Notes: generated by a model not told the origin, from the sequence alone. Counted from the first letter of the stretch, positions 21,362 through 34,675 are shown. The stretch: DNA of 64,000 bases from Gentiana macrophylla (GCA_026214975.1 CM047813.1:31274589-31338588), one strand, 5' to 3'. A program made the numbers and translations.

Positions 21362-23383
21362 TAACGCCCGTTCGGACACCGAGTTTTATTCGGAAAAGGC
21401 GTTCAAAGACATATAATATGAAATAACTCCCATATTATAATCGATTCTCTACACGTCGTATCGAGTTAAGAAAGCGGAAGCAAAAGACTCGGGTATAAAA
21501 ATTTCCAAACAATAAAGAATAGAAACTCAAGTCTCAAAGATAGAAAATGTAACAATTATTATTTTGGAAAACCAAGCGAATCGTAAAACGCGTCGAAAAC
21601 CTCAAGCGTATATTAAAAGTAAATTACATAGTTTCCAAAGAACAACAAGTCTAGTATGTAATAATAAAGAACATACAGTAAATGCTTCAACGTCGGCGTC
21701 CTCAAACGTCGTCACCAAAGTCCCCCTCGAACTCCGGATCTACCTGTTCATCTTCTCTCTCCCAAACACATAGAAAAACAATGCATTTAAAGTAAGTACA
21801 AAGTACTCAATAAGAGGTATAAACTACAAATTAATTATGGTTTATAATTCAAGTTTTGTACTTAATAAATTATTTTTCTGAGACCGACTCAATCTAGGGT
21901 TCATTCCATGCCCATCAACATGTCATGACACGTTTCTAGCTTAGCTCATGTTGGTTACGTCAACACTCAAGGGCACTACGCGAGGTGTGACCACCACGAG
22001 AGGGTGCCAACCAATAGTGGCTTGCATTGTTAGTCCCGGGTTTCCCCTGTATGCATACAGGTCTGGTAAAGCTCCCCTGTCATTTGGCCTGCAGAAGGTC
22101 ACAAGGTTATCCACCTATCCGGACGAGTCACATAGCCGATGTTCACATGTGCCTAACCAAAAGTGACATGACTTTTAAGCTTATTACTAGGCAAGTATGT
22201 ATTTATTATTCGTTGTTAACTAGGCACCTAAGTATTTTTAAATAAGCTCCATCACACCTACTTTTCTCTCTTTCCTAGACCGCTAGACACGGACAAGGCC
22301 TAGCAATTACACAGACATTGATGAACTTTAGTTCATCAAAACACAAGCCCTTTCATGCCCTTCCGACTGTTCCGAACTTCAACTCCCTTGAAGTGTACAT
22401 CCGGTGCCGGAACTAAACGCATTAGAAGCTCAATCGAGACTTGTTCATGCTTAGTTAATGTTATAAGATCAAAGGACAACATTTAAGACTCAAACCATAG
22501 CTTAAATCAACTTATTCATAACAAACAGGGCCAGTGTGCTCGCAATGAGCCTTTGTATGTAAAAATCGACTTTACGCTGTCGGTGGGCCCTTGCTGGCCC
22601 AAGACTGGATCTGGTGTGCCCGCACCAGGCCTCTGAATGTAAAAACGACTTTTCTGTTCTTCCAGTGCGCCCGCACCAAGCACGGTAAACTCCAAAAACT
22701 CAGTTTTCTACCCCCAAACGATCCCTAATCGTTCCCAAACATGTTCAACATCATAATACTCAGAAAATAGCAGAAAAACATAACTTTTATCTACCATAAC
22801 AACTATAGACCCTAGGCAACACGAAGGTGTGATTTCTAGCATAAAATCATATCAAACATTAACATAAACCCTAATAAACCGTAATTAATTCGTAGGAAGA
22901 TTCTCTTACTTGATAGCAAGGAATCCAATCTTCAAACTCTCAGAAAAACATCAAAACTTGAACCTTTCTTGCAAGAAAGCTATGTGATCAATTCCAAAAC
23001 AGGTTAGATTCGATCACATGCTTCGATTGAAACAAAACTACAAAAGCTATGAGTTTTGATTTCTAAAACTCATCCAATAACACATCTAGGTCGAAATTAC
23101 ATACCTTGAAAAAGCTCCAAAATTTTAGTACTGAAACGACACCATTTTCACGACGATTCCAACGCTCTTCTAGAATCTGAAAACGGTTAAGATCCGTCTT
23201 AGAAACTGGAAGAAAACTCTCTCAGCCCTAATAGTTCTCACCCACCGTTTCTCTTTAGAGCGTAAGAAGAAATTTTGATTTCTTTTGGTTATGGGAACTA
23301 ATGAGATTTATTTTTCTTAAATAAATAATCCCAAGTTAATAATTTCTTATTATTTTCCCTTATCAAAATAATCAGATTTTCTC

Positions 23384-23482
<99 letters not shown>

Positions 23483-23595
23483 AAATATATATATAAAATA
23501 AAGAAAATACTTAACTCCATTAAAAGAAGTAAAGAATATAATATTTCATTTAAGTAAAATGACACAATCATTATTTAGAAAATCGGAATATTACA
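21362..23595 (-). mobile_element. Solo LTR, gypsy (Tekay/Del-like), about 2.2 kb
   Basis: Read on the minus strand it begins TGTAATATTCCGATTTTC, a typical start of large plant gypsy LTRs, and ends near CGAACGGGCGTTA. It has no internal protein sequence, carries an (AT)n array, and appears to split the CACTA-like sequence on either side. The family label is from memory of LTR starts, and the TSD was not resolved, so the exact left edge is uncertain by about 10 bp. Confidence 0.55.
23387..23479. repeat. (AT)n microsatellite
   Basis: An uninterrupted AT dinucleotide run of about 93 bp within the solo LTR. The length is probably unstable and may be misassembled. Confidence 0.97.
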
Positions 23596-24108
23596 TTGAG
23601 TGTTTCAATATCAATGTCATTGAAACCGACATTTTTTATCGAAAAATAATCAAAAAATAGATGTCGATAGTAAAAATTTGTCTTGTGCAATAGAACTCAC
23701 CTAGTTTTATTACTATTTAATAGGGGTAGTCATTCTCACCATAATCTATCCATTATTCTCCCACCTACCAATACACCAAATCATATTCATATAATCGATC
23801 TTTGAAAATCGAATATCGGTTATACTTTAAGATTTTACATTTTCAATTCTATTGTGATGTGCTTTAAACTAGTACACCGATAAAGTCGTAGTGATGCAAA
23901 TAACGACACATATTTTATAATTTATTTGATGTAATGTCTATTGATCTCGATTAATTTATGCGGATTATCATTACAAAACTGGTTATTGTGTTTACACCTT
24001 ATATTGTATTATAAATATTTCATATATCTAAATACTTAAATACAAAAGCATTGCTTTTTCTTTCCCCTCAACTTCTCAATTTCTTATTCTCTTTATCATA
24101 AAAGGGAG

Positions 24109-24731
24109 TACATATTAATTTTGCAAGAATGGGACGACCATTTTGTCCTTTTGTGTTTTTTTAGGGGCTTAAGCAAAACGACGTCGTATGAATTCAACAG
24201 CATTTTTTTATTTTAATTTTATAATTTTTTTTATTTTATCTAGGCAGCCAACACGTGTATATTCTTGGACAGGTGTAATAATTTTGAATTGTAAAGGCTT
24301 TTATCCCCAGACAAAATCCTCACCACCACCGCCTAATCTATCATTTCTCATCTCCACCCACCGTCTCTCTCTTTTCTATCTCCATTGAAATGGAGATGCA
24401 CTCATTTCACTTGCTACAGTACATATTAATTTTGCAAGAATGGGACGACCATTTTGTCCTTTTGTGTTTTTTTTAGGGGCTTAAGCAAAACGACGTCGTA
24501 TGAATCCAACAGCATTTTTTTTATTTTAATTTTATAATTTTTTTTATTTTATCTAGGCAGCCAACACGTGTATATTCTTGGGCCAGGTGTAATAATTTTG
24601 AATTGTAGAGCGCTTATATCCTGACAAAATCCTCACCACCACCGCCTAATCTATCATTTCTCATCTCCACCCACCGTCTCTCTCTTTTCTATCTCCATTG
24701 AAATGGAGATGCACTCATTTCACTTGCTACA
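24109..24731 (+). repeat. 311-bp tandem duplication resembling a promoter/5' leader
   Basis: 24109-24419 and 24420-24731 are almost identical head-to-tail copies, differing by a handful of substitutions and single-base indels. Each copy contains GCAAAACGACGTCGTATGAA, an AACACGTGT G-box, and a CT/CCACC-rich stretch ending CCATTGAAATGGAGATGCAC, which looks like a 5' leader. The low divergence implies a recent event. Confidence 0.92.
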
Positions 24732-24737
24732 TAATCA

Positions 24738-24917
24738 ATGGACATTTTTGCTTGTCGGCGCTCCGGTATGGCAGTAGTTAAGGAGGTTTTGAATAATAAT
24801 TTCCTCCTATTTGCAACCGGAATGCAGCCGTGGCGATACACTCTCCAGGCCTCCACCACCGCTTCATTTGTTTCGTATGTTTCTGGGCTTCAGAAACGTG
24901 AAAAATCGAGGTATTGA
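24738..24917 (+). CDS. Short unassigned ORF after the duplicated leader
   Basis: A 59-codon frame (MDIFACRRSGMAVV... to QKREKSRY) starts 7 bp after the second copy of the leader-like repeat. Its last codons overlap a possible donor (CGAG/GTATTG), so it could be exon 1 of a gene continuing into 25.0-27.0 kb. I could not connect it to later exons or to a family. It may equally be chance. Confidence 0.2.
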   Translation: MDIFACRRSGMAVVKEVLNNNFLLFATGMQPWRYTLQASTTASFVSYVSGLQKREKSRY

Positions 24918-27224
24918 TTGCAGCCTTGATCTTCTCTTGGTTGGCGATCTCGCCGTCGGCCGATTCCTCGTTGCTCGAGGTGTGGGTTGTGGCAATGGGC
25001 GAGGTGTAGGTCATTATGCGATGGCGGAGAATCCAACGAATGGTTCTCTTCTTCACCCAAACCTCTCCCCACCTACATCTCTCTTTCCTTCTAAAGTTAA
25101 GAGACTATGGCGATTATCGAAAAATTCTCTGTGAATCGGTTACCTGGATGGTAGATTGAAAGAAAATCAATCTGCAACCAATGTAACCGGTGATGCCTTA
25201 ACGGAGATGAAAACCATAGGTCCGAGTCTCGAATTTATGGTATTTGTACTCATGAGGCATCAATTGGCACTAGACGTTAATGGGACATCCAACTTGCATC
25301 AGATTCTACAGTCTGACATGTATGCATGCCAAATTAGTTGGAGTATAAATGTCTCTGTTTTCTAATTTTTGGGTTCTTGATAACATCCCTTTTTTTCCCC
25401 TGTAATGCATGTTTGGATTTATGGTCATTCGTCTGCATCTTGTTTGGGTATTTGCATCAATTTCTTGGTCTTTGGAGTTGGTTGGTGTTTCTTCTATTTT
25501 GGGGTTGCATGGTGTGTCGACCAGGCTTGCTTGTGCCAAATGAGTGTCTACATTATTGTGACTCTTATGTGCTTTTGGTTTTCACAGTGGATGTAAATCT
25601 GAGATACTATGCATGTGTTAATTTGTATGGGTATTTGTATTGTTGCATGTTCTTTGCTTATTTTGTTAGGTGATTAGCCTTTACATGTTTTGTCCAAAAT
25701 GTGGAATGTGGTGATGAGGATATAGGTTTATTTGTTTGTAGGTGGATACAGTGTAATAGACAAACACTGCTTGTGGTATATAGGTTCACCAAAATCATTG
25801 GCGAGTACACCTAAATCAAAATCAGAGAAAAAAGATTATCGGGAGTCGAGAGAAAGTCTTGGATTTGTGGTGTGTTTTTGGGAACTCTTGATTGATTTCA
25901 TGACGAATACCTCGGGGTCTCTTTAGTGAGGCACTGGCTTTAAAAAAGCCCCTGGTGGAGCTCCTACTAATGTTGCAGTTGGGATTGTTTCATGATATTG
26001 ACAAGGAGATTATGGAATTCAATTGATAGAAATGAGTTTATGAGTTACCTAATAGAATCTAGCCAGTCTGTTTTAAGATGTTTTTCTCTTTTGATCTTCG
26101 ATTTAAGGAAGGATAGTTAGTAGAATTTGGTTAGCTAGATGGTATATGTGTTGCAAAAACAACTTCTGGTTGATAATCTTACTAATTAAATGTTGTTTAA
26201 ATAATGAATCATAAATTAGATTCTATGTTAAGCCATCATCTCGACATCATCGTCGTCCAGAAGCCTCGTCGTATTGTTTATGTGAACGAAGGTTCTCGTG
26301 GAGTAATTCAATTCATGGAATCGGACTTGAATCATTTTTGCAAATGATGTTTTTTATCGTTTAGGTTTCATAAATTAACTGTTTTAGTTCTTGGAATTGA
26401 TTTGATTATGCAAATGATAAAGGAAGCTCTGTTGTCTCTGAAACATAGAACCGGTCCAAGCCTTCAATGCTTGGAATAATGTGTATTTTCATTTTGAATA
26501 TGCTTGGTGGCTCATTGTCTTCTGTGGAACTTGGTGGATTCCTTTTTTCCATGAATATTTCATTTATGTATTTTGATGCATTGAAAGTTTGAATCAGGTT
26601 CCGTTCTGTCATATTTTTAAAGACGTTAATCACATTTCAGCTGAGTGGATAGATAAACACTCAGATGTTTGACTTAACTCCTTTGTGATATGGTTATTGA
26701 ATAGCATTCTATCTGATATGACTATTCAAAATGCACTTTCCAGGGGTGCTCAGAATACATCCTCAAAATCTCAGGTGCATTTTCTAAAACTCCCTTCTGC
26801 CTGATCATGGAAAAGCACGATCTCTTACTTGTTATATATACTTGATCTGTTTTGGAATGTAAATACGGATGATGCCATTCTATTGACTTAAGTAAATTAA
26901 GTGACTCAACGTGAAAAATAGACTTGCATGGCAATGTCTCTTTTTGGCATCATAATGACAGTCTTAGAAATTTTATCAGGTAGGAATGTCTGTAGTGATT
27001 AGACACCCTGGATGTACAACAGCTTTTGCTAGGCTGAAGAAGGGGTGGCCAAATATGTGATCATAAGTAAAAATACTTTTGGAACATATATTAGGGCTAC
27101 CACTTTCAGCATGGCACCTAACTTACGGTTCATCGGAGACGTAACGCAGTTCACATTGCAGATTTTTATACATTACGTCCCAAACGAAACGGCCACCTCA
27201 AAACGAAAATATATATACAAACAA
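24918..27224. other. Unassigned, gene-like AT-rich sequence
   Basis: T-rich stretches and short open frames (for example 25338-25673) look like plant intron or untranslated sequence, but no conserved protein segment, RNA gene or TE terminus could be supported. The Helitron end at 27259 raises the possibility that part of this is captured sequence. Confidence 0.3.
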
Positions 27225-27259
27225 GGGCTCACCGTGCATCGCCCGGTACGCTTGACTAG
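27225..27259 (+). mobile_element. Helitron 3' terminus
   Basis: A short hairpin (ACCGTGCATCGCCCGGT, stem ACCG/CGGT with near-palindromic core) is followed after 9 bases by CTAG and then T at 27260. This is the canonical Helitron 3' end: hairpin, CTRR, insertion before T. The 5' TC end is not identified, so element length is unknown. Confidence 0.5.
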
Positions 27260-27312
27260 TTCTCTTTAATTTCTTACACTTTTATTGTGGGCCTGCTAAA
27301 TTCCTTCTACGA

Positions 27313-27481
27313 TTAAACTCGATAAATGAATACCCCGGTATCAAAAAAAAATCCGTTTAAGCGAGGTTATTCATTTATCGAACATTATTTTAAAGCTCTT
27401 TTGCTCAAGTCGGGACCGGAGAAAATATTCATTTGATGAAGTTATTTATGTATCGAATATTCATTTATCGGGGTTTAACAG
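27313..27481. mobile_element. MITE with GATAAATGAATA inverted repeats
   Basis: The left end TTAAACTCGATAAATGAATA and the inverse of the right end, TTAAACCCCGATAAATGAAT, are inverted repeats bounding about 165 bp with two more internal ATTCATTTATCGAA-like copies. Non-coding. Confidence 0.6.
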
Positions 27482-27987
27482 TATTATGTTTGTTTTTATT
27501 TTTTCCTTTTTCATTATTTAATTTTTAAATCTTTTCACACCTAAAAAAAATCATAACGCACATTCTTTTTTCTTTCTAATTTTACCCTTTCGTTTTTTTC
27601 ACTAATCGATTTTGACCAAATATTGGGTAGAATGTTGTTTAGTTTTACTGTTTGAATTTCAGACGGAAAGTATCAATTATGTTTTGTGAACGAAATTGAC
27701 TCTCTAAAATATTGACATCATTACTCAAATTCGGTCAGGATAAAATTATTTTCTGACTCAAATTTAATCATTTACTTATATTCATGCTGCTTAATTTTGT
27801 TTATATTTTTTGACTGCATCCAACCCTCGTTCACGGTTTTTCTTTTTCTTATCAATTAATAGATCTCTTTGATTTTATGACTTAGGTGTTTTGAACTTAG
27901 CGAAAAAATGATATTATTCATGAACATGTGATCGACCATATCGATGAGATTGATATTCAGATATTTCATCTTAGGCGTATTGATTTG
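27482..27987. other. AT-rich interval, no feature seen
   Basis: No coding frame, terminal repeat or RNA gene is supported between the MITE and the retrotransposon TSD. Confidence 0.4.
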
Positions 27988-27992
27988 ACCCT

Positions 27993-29520
27993 TGATGAGA
28001 GTCAACTTTATGATGCTCCGGTGTATGTTTTAGCCCCCATTTATGATGCTTTTGGCTTGGTTTGGGTAGTTTTAGACCGTTTATAGGGTAAAATCACATT
28101 GAGCATTCACTATGAGCTAAACCATCAAATAGATGGAAAATCTCACAATTTCACGATGTTTTGGCCCTTTACGAGCCCTATGTTTCTTGCAGAATTACGC
28201 TCGGTATGTTGTTTGGCATGTGAAATGCAGGAAATAGGTGACTCGTATACCCGAAAGTTGAGGCATGAGGCTTAGAAAGACGAAACCGAAGCTCGGGGGT
28301 AAAAAGTTGAAGAAAAAGCTTAAATTTGCAACTCTGCATTCCTGGTACTTACCGAAGCCATCTTGGTGGTCACCAGAACTCACCACATTTTGGACAGGAT
28401 GTACAGAAATCTCGGTAGTTACCAGACTATTCTTGGTGCTTACCACGATTTCTGCAGAATTGACAGCTGCGTTTTTTTAGATGATTTAAAGAGTATTTTT
28501 CACCCCATTCCACACCCAATCATACCTAGACTTATTTAGGACACCCTTAGGCCTATTTTCTTCCCTCTTTCACCTTAGATTAGCTCATCTTTCACTCTTT
28601 CCCTCAGATTAAACACAATTTAGCATAGATTCTCTCTTTTATGTTGGTGTTTTTGAAGTATTCTTCCCCAAGTGACAATGTGTTTGGATGAAGATTGATG
28701 TAACTTCCATTTCCTGTGTTTGTTGGTAACTAATCATTCCTCTTTTCAGTTTTATGGCTCTAATTTCATGTTTGATTCTTGTTTCTTGCTTTATGATGAG
28801 TAGCTAAACATATCATAGCTAAATCATGTGAAAATTGAAGAAATCACCCTCTAGTTGATGAAATTGGGAATGAGTAGTGCTTAATTGTTGTTATATTGAT
28901 AAATTCATGTCTTAAATTGTTCTTAGAGCTTGAATTAACTTGATCACCTAGTTCATGACCGCACACACCACTTTTATAAATGTATGTTGCGAAGGGGTGT
29001 GGGAAAAGGGGTTTTAAGATCATTTCTTATAATCAACTGAGTTGTTTAGATTGATTAGGGAGTGAGGTTCAATCGGTTGTGAAATCGAGCAACTCTAGCG
29101 CGTTAATCTTGTTTCGGTCAGTTAAATCCTTAAAAGCGGACTGTTGAACCGGGAAAATGGTGTTTGATTGTTGCATGGCATCTTACACTAGCTTAGGAGT
29201 TTGCACCCATGAATGAGTCGATATAAGTGTAGGTTGGTAGGTTGGTTAATTCCATGCCCGAGTTAATCGATTAGAGGTGCGAAAGTAATCAATTGGATCA
29301 TGATTTGGCTATGTTTCGCTTTATATCTCTTATTATCCTTAATCTACATATCGTTTTAGTGTAATTGAACTTGAAACATCTTGGTTAACTTAAACTAAAT
29401 CCGAAAAAACGACTTTGGTATTCGATAAATTCTTCGTGGGATACGACCTTGCTCGCTACTATAGTGCATCCGACTCGGTACACTGCCGATAAAAGTTGGA
29501 CGTTACTATTTTGGCCATCA
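27993..29520 (+). repeat. 5' LTR (1,528 bp)
   Basis: Aligns end to end with 32723-34251. The first 165 bp show roughly ten substitutions between the two LTRs and later parts fewer, so insertion was moderately recent. Confidence 0.93.
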
Positions 29521-29711
29521 AGTTTTCTGGCGCCGTTTCCGGAGAATTAATCGATATCTTTTAAGTCATTGGAAGACTTAAACTTAGGTTGTTTTATTTC
29601 TTTTTTTTTCTTGATGTTGGATTTTTGTTGAAGAGTCACATCATCTATTGCGGTAGTGGTAGTGACTAAATACTGTGATTGTGTTCTTGTTGTTCCCTTG
29701 AATTGCAGTGT

Positions 29712-30218
29712 ATGGATCCGTATGGCCATGATGGCTCTTCTCCCTACTCTTTTGGAGGCTTTAATTTCGGTGCTATGGGTTTTGGATTCCAACCATATTA
29801 TCAGTTCAACCCATACACATCACCATATAACAATGAGTGGGAGAGTCCTCCAAGTTCTCAGTTTCAACACCCCAATGCGTTATTTTGCAATATGATCAAC
29901 CTCCACAAATAGCTTCTCCACCGCAAAAGATCTCAACCGAAATCCTCTTAGTGCAAATCAATGAGACTTTACAAGAGCAAGGCCGTGAGATAGAAAAGCA
30001 GGGACGGACTTTTGCGAGCGAGCAAGGTCGGGAGTTGTTGGATATTAAAAAAGAATCCTACTACTCTTCAATCGGCATTAAATAATTTGGAGAACCGGGT
30101 AGAGCAATTGATTAAGAAGAGGAAGGTTGAGATGAGTGCTAATAATGATGAAATTCTATTTGCTCCACCATCGACTCTTGAGGTAATCACTATCATAAGT
30201 GTTATGAAGAAGGTATAA
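29712..30218 (+). pseudogene. gag-like ORF of the non-autonomous element
   Basis: Begins MDPYGHDGSSPYSFGGFNFG and is Tyr/Gly/Phe/Pro-rich, then after frameshifts near 29880 and 30050 continues with QGREIEKQGRTF and SALNNLENRVEQLIKKRK, a coiled-coil-like segment. A TTGCAG acceptor immediately precedes the ATG, so an upstream leader may be spliced. The same start (MDPYGN...) is found in the related element at 46588 on the minus strand. No zinc knuckle or protease motif follows. Confidence 0.6.
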
Positions 30219-32722
30219 AACATGCTACTAGTGAATCATTTATTCCTTCTCATTTGAACCTTATTGAAAAAATACTGGTGGTGGATCACATAGAATATGT
30301 TGATGTTGTGGTTGAGCCAAAATGTTATTGCTTGGTGTTTGAATCTTTTTAACTTGGCATATGCTCTCATTCGGGGAAGTTGAATTCATTGTGTTTCACG
30401 GTGAATTTCTTGAACCAATCTTGGTGGTGGGGATTGAGCCCTTGTCTTGTCCCATTTTAAGGGTGTGCTCAATTCTTTTGATTTTTTTTAGAGAGGCATA
30501 GCGGTTTACTCTCCTTTGGTATAATTATCCTTAGCATTGTTGCGGGTAGAAAGTCGAACTAAGGACTTTAAACTTAGAATGTTTTAGGTAATGTGTTCTT
30601 GTTGTTCTAAATAAGCGTGGATGAAAGTTTTTTTAAATTGCCATGTTCTTGAGGCTATTGAGCAAAAGATGTGCAATTGTTTTTCTTTCATTCCACACAC
30701 GCTTTGTTGCTTTTCTTTTAGTTTCTTAATAAGTCAAGCCAATGACTTAAAACAAAGGCGCTTGTGGGAGGCAACCCACTTTTTCTTTGTTTGGTAAAAG
30801 TAGGAGTGAGTCTTAGGTATAAGAGGAGAATTTTGGCCTAGGAAAAGAGCTCTCGGGTGAAAACTTCCTTTCCATTCCCGTACCGTACTTGGATTGTTAT
30901 CATTTTGGCACATATTTTATGCATGGATGATGCTTCTCTTTTTATTAACTTTTCATCTCATGTGATCCAAGTTTGGTACTTTTGGTTTCGTTATGACAGT
31001 GTATGTGACATTGATTCTTTTCCTTATATCTCGTTATCTATTGCCTGCTTTTGGCACGGTGGTTGTTCCCCGTGCATGCGTTTTCGTGTTTCTTGGTTTC
31101 ATGGCTTTAGGTGTACGAGATGGAGCTTCGTGGATATGTCATATGCACTCATTGGCGCTTTTCTACCGGGTTAAGCTAATCCTTCTCTTTTTATCATTCA
31201 TGCACTGAGGACAGTGTTGCATTTAAAGTGGGGGGGTGGTAGGCTTAACTAATGCTATGCATTTCATTGTTCTTTTTGAGCCATTGTGCTGTATGCTTAT
31301 CGTTTGGTCATTACTTTAGTAAAATTTGAGCATTTTTAAAAAAAAATCCATGGACTTGATGTTGCATTCGTATGTTTAGCCTTCACATTGATAGGATAAA
31401 TGGTTTAGTGAATGTTTGAATGCATGTTGCTTGGCTTACTACCTTATCTTGGAGACGGGATTTTCACGCACGTATAGCTTTGACTTCATAAACCATGGTG
31501 ATTAGTGACCGATTATGGTAGACTTAGGCACAATTCGGCTACCTAGAACACATACAATTAACTTCGAGACGAAATAGAAAGGCCGACCTTGGTAGAGTTG
31601 GGACGACAATTATGGCATTTCTTTGACCTAACTAGAGCCAAATAGCCATCCCATGACATATTCCATAGTAACCCCTCTAAGCCTTGGTAGGATGGTTAGA
31701 CCCACATCCGACACTTAGCCATTCGTATTTATCCCGTAATCTCCCGACCCCCAAGCCTTATTTGTGGGCTACGTTCCCTTGGACACCCTACGAGTCAAGC
31801 TTAATCTTTTCATTTCGAGCCCACTTGCTAAAGCAAGTGTGGGGTGGTAGAGGAGTACGTATGTATAGAGGAGTTGGTGTTTCTACGAGCAATTTCACGA
31901 TTTGGAGGGTAGAAGCTCATTTTTATATAGTGTGTACGTGATGACCTTTGACTCAACCTATTTAAATTGTATAATGCAGCTTTCTAAACTCAAAAAAAAA
32001 AGAAAAAAAGAAAAGAAAAGTCAAAAGAAAATGAAATCAATCAAAGAAAGCTTGCAATAAAGTCAATAAAAGTGTAATAAAGGTTGAGTCAAAGAAAGCC
32101 AAGTGTTGTAAGACTCGTGTTTTGATTTGTAATATGATGTTGGTGTTTGGGATGGGTCATTGGTATAGAAACATGATTTTTTTTACATTTTAGCCTCGTT
32201 ACACTTGAGACATAGTGCAATATGACATCTTATTTAATGAATCATGTTTCTAGGCTCGTTGTGAGCTAGCTAGAGGAGGAGGTGGAGCTAGCTATGTTTT
32301 GTATCGTTACACCCATGATTGAGCTTGCTCATGTTTATCTCTTTGTTGTTTATTCCTAGAAATTCCCTTGGTTAGCCCCGTCCGAGCCTAACATTACAAC
32401 CTTGCAAGTCTACTCGACCTTGCTTAGCCTCGATTGGCCCGATTAGTGGAGATGCTTATGAAGTATGAGCCTATGGTGTAGTCGCAATGACCTAGCATCC
32501 ATAATCCAAACCGGTAAACCGTGGTAAATGTAGGAGAAGCTATTCACACACACATCCCGTTTTCTTGATAAGGTAGGGTTAAATACCATGAATTTATTCT
32601 TTTACTTTTCGGTTATCTTTGATATGTGATTGGCTTGACCTACGCATGTAACATTGACTCTTTGGATTCTTTTAAAACGCTCATTTTGCTCGAGGACGAG
32701 CAAACGCTAAGTGTGGGGTGGT
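30219..32722 (+). other. Non-coding interior of the gag-only element
   Basis: No pol domains in any frame. It carries Athila/Tat-type 3' non-coding landmarks and the polypurine tract (32709-32721). Confidence 0.7.
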
Positions 32723-34251
32723 TGATGAGAGTCAACTTTATTTTGCTCCGGTGCATGTTTTAGCCCTCATTTACGACGCTTTTGGCTTGGTTTGGGTAGA
32801 TTTAGACCGTTTATAGGGAAAAATCACATTGAGCATTCACTATGAGGTAAACCATCAAATAGATGGAAAATTTCACCATTTCACGATGTTTTGGCCCTTT
32901 ACGAGCTCTATGTTTCTTGCGGAATTACGCTCGGTATGTTGTTTGGCATGTGAAATGCAGGAAATAGGTGACTCGTATAACCGGAAGTTGAGGCATAAGG
33001 CTTAGAAAGACGAAACCGAAGCTCGGGGTTGGAAAAGTTGAAGAAAAGCTTAAATTTGCAACTCTGCATTCCTGGTACTTACCGAAGCCATCTTGGTGGT
33101 CACCAGAACTCACCACATTTTGGACAGGATGTACAGAAATCTCGGTAGTTACCAGACTATTTTTGGTGCTTACCACGATTTTTGCAGAATTGACAGCTGC
33201 ATTTTTTAGAGGATTTAAAGAGTATTTTTCACCCCATTCCATACCCAATCATACCTAGACTTAATTAGCACACCCGTAGGCCGATTTTCTTCCCCTTTTC
33301 ACCTTATATTAGCTCATCTTTCACTCTTTCCATCAGATTAAATACAATTTAGCATAGATGCTCTCTTTTATGTTGGTGTTTTTGAAGTCTTCTTCCCCAA
33401 GTGACAATGGGTTTGGATGAAGATTGATGTAACTTCAATTTCCTGTGTTTGTTGGTAACTAATCATTCCTCTTTTCAGTTTTATGGCTTTAATTTCATGT
33501 TTGATTCTTGTTTCTTGCTTTATGATGTGTAGCTAAACATATCATAGCTAAATCATGTGAAAATTGAAGAAATCACCCTCTAGTTGATGAAATTGGGAAT
33601 GGGTAGTGCTTAATTGTTGTTATATTGATAAGTTCATGTCTTAAAACTTGTTCTTAGAGCTTGAATTAGCTTGATCACCTAGTTCATGACCACACACACC
33701 ACTTTTGTAAATGTATTTTGCGAAGGGGTGTGGGAAAAGGGGTTTTAAGATCATTTCTTATAATCAACTGAGTTGTTTAGATTGATTAGGGAGTGGGGTT
33801 CAATCGGTTGTGAAATTGAGCAACTCTAGCGCGTTAATCTTGTTTCGGTCAGTTTAATCCTTAAAGGCGGACTGTTGAATCGGGCAAAGGGTGTTTGATT
33901 GTTGCATGGCGTCTTACACTAGCTTAGGAGTTTGCACCCATGAATGAGTCGATATAAGTGTAGGTTGGTAGGTTGGTTAATTCCATTCCCAAGTTAATCG
34001 ATTAGAGGGGAGAAAGTAATCAATTGGATCATGATTTGGCTATGTTTTGCTTTATATATCTTATTATCCTTAATCTACATATCGTTTTAGTGTAATTGAA
34101 CTTGAAACATCTTGGTTAACCTAAACTAAATCTGAAAAAACGACTTTGGTATTCGATAAATTCCTCGTGGGATACGACCTTGCTCGCTACTATAGTGCAT
34201 CCGACTCGGTACACTGCCGATCAAAGTTGGACGTTACTATTTTGGCCATCA
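32723..34251 (+). repeat. 3' LTR (1,529 bp)
   Basis: Copy of 27993-29520, starting TGATGAGAGTC after the purine tract and ending GGCCATCA before ACCCC. Confidence 0.93.
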
Positions 34252-34256
34252 ACCCC

Positions 34257-34594
34257 ATAAGCAAAAAATGGAGCTGAAACACATGCAAATCCAAAGCCAA
34301 ACAAGAGAGTGATCATCTGCATATTTGAGCTGCAATTAAAGGTCCATGATCACTCATTTACTTTAATAGAACTTGAACATTTTGCAAACATTATGAGCTT
34401 AACACTCCATATATCTATGACTGTGTTAACTACTTTATGCATTTACTTATGTCTTTATATGTTTTTACTTATGCAATGATAAATGTGCTTTGAACGACCA
34501 AGCGTCACATGATCATATGCCTTAGTGTATGATTTAGATGAATGATTAAGGCTTCTTTGGTATGAGTTTTAGCCTTGGAATGAATCTAAAAATT
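34257..34594. other. Host sequence between two retrotransposons
   Basis: A 340-bp non-coding remnant. Its right end joins, across the Copia insertion, to AAGGGGCTGTTTGGC at 49378 onward. Confidence 0.5.
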
Positions 34595-34675
34595 ATTAAT
34601 GTTAGATATTTTTTCATAAAATTACATATTTGTTATCGTATGCATTCGAGTTGCCGTAACAAAACAGGGTACAAA

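Larger units (their letters stand above)
27993..34251 (+). mobile_element. Non-autonomous Ty3/gypsy (Athila/Tat-like) retrotransposon, TSD ACCCY
   Basis: A complete element of about 6.26 kb: 5' LTR 27993-29520, interior 29521-32722, 3' LTR 32723-34251. LTRs start TGATGAGAGTC and end TTGGCCATCA. A primer-binding site TGGCGCCGTTTCCGG (29528) matches the 3' end of tRNA-Asp as used by Athila/Tat elements. A purine tract AAGTGTGGGGTGG precedes the 3' LTR. Flanking ACCCT (27988-27992) and ACCCC (34252-34256) form a one-mismatch TSD. The 3.2-kb interior has a gag-like frame but no protease, reverse transcriptase or integrase. Athila-like non-coding marks (CTTGTGGGAGGCAACCCA near 30762, GAGGACAGTGTTGCATTTAA near 31208) remain. 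It must have moved using enzymes from elsewhere. Confidence 0.9.

Noticed and set aside
25338..25673. 111-codon Phe/Leu/Cys-rich frame as a membrane protein
   Set aside because: Composition follows T-rich sequence; no conserved features and likely intron-type sequence.
29521..32722. Hidden reverse transcriptase or integrase in the gag-only element
   Set aside because: No DD active-site strand, HHCC or GPY-type motif seen in any frame.
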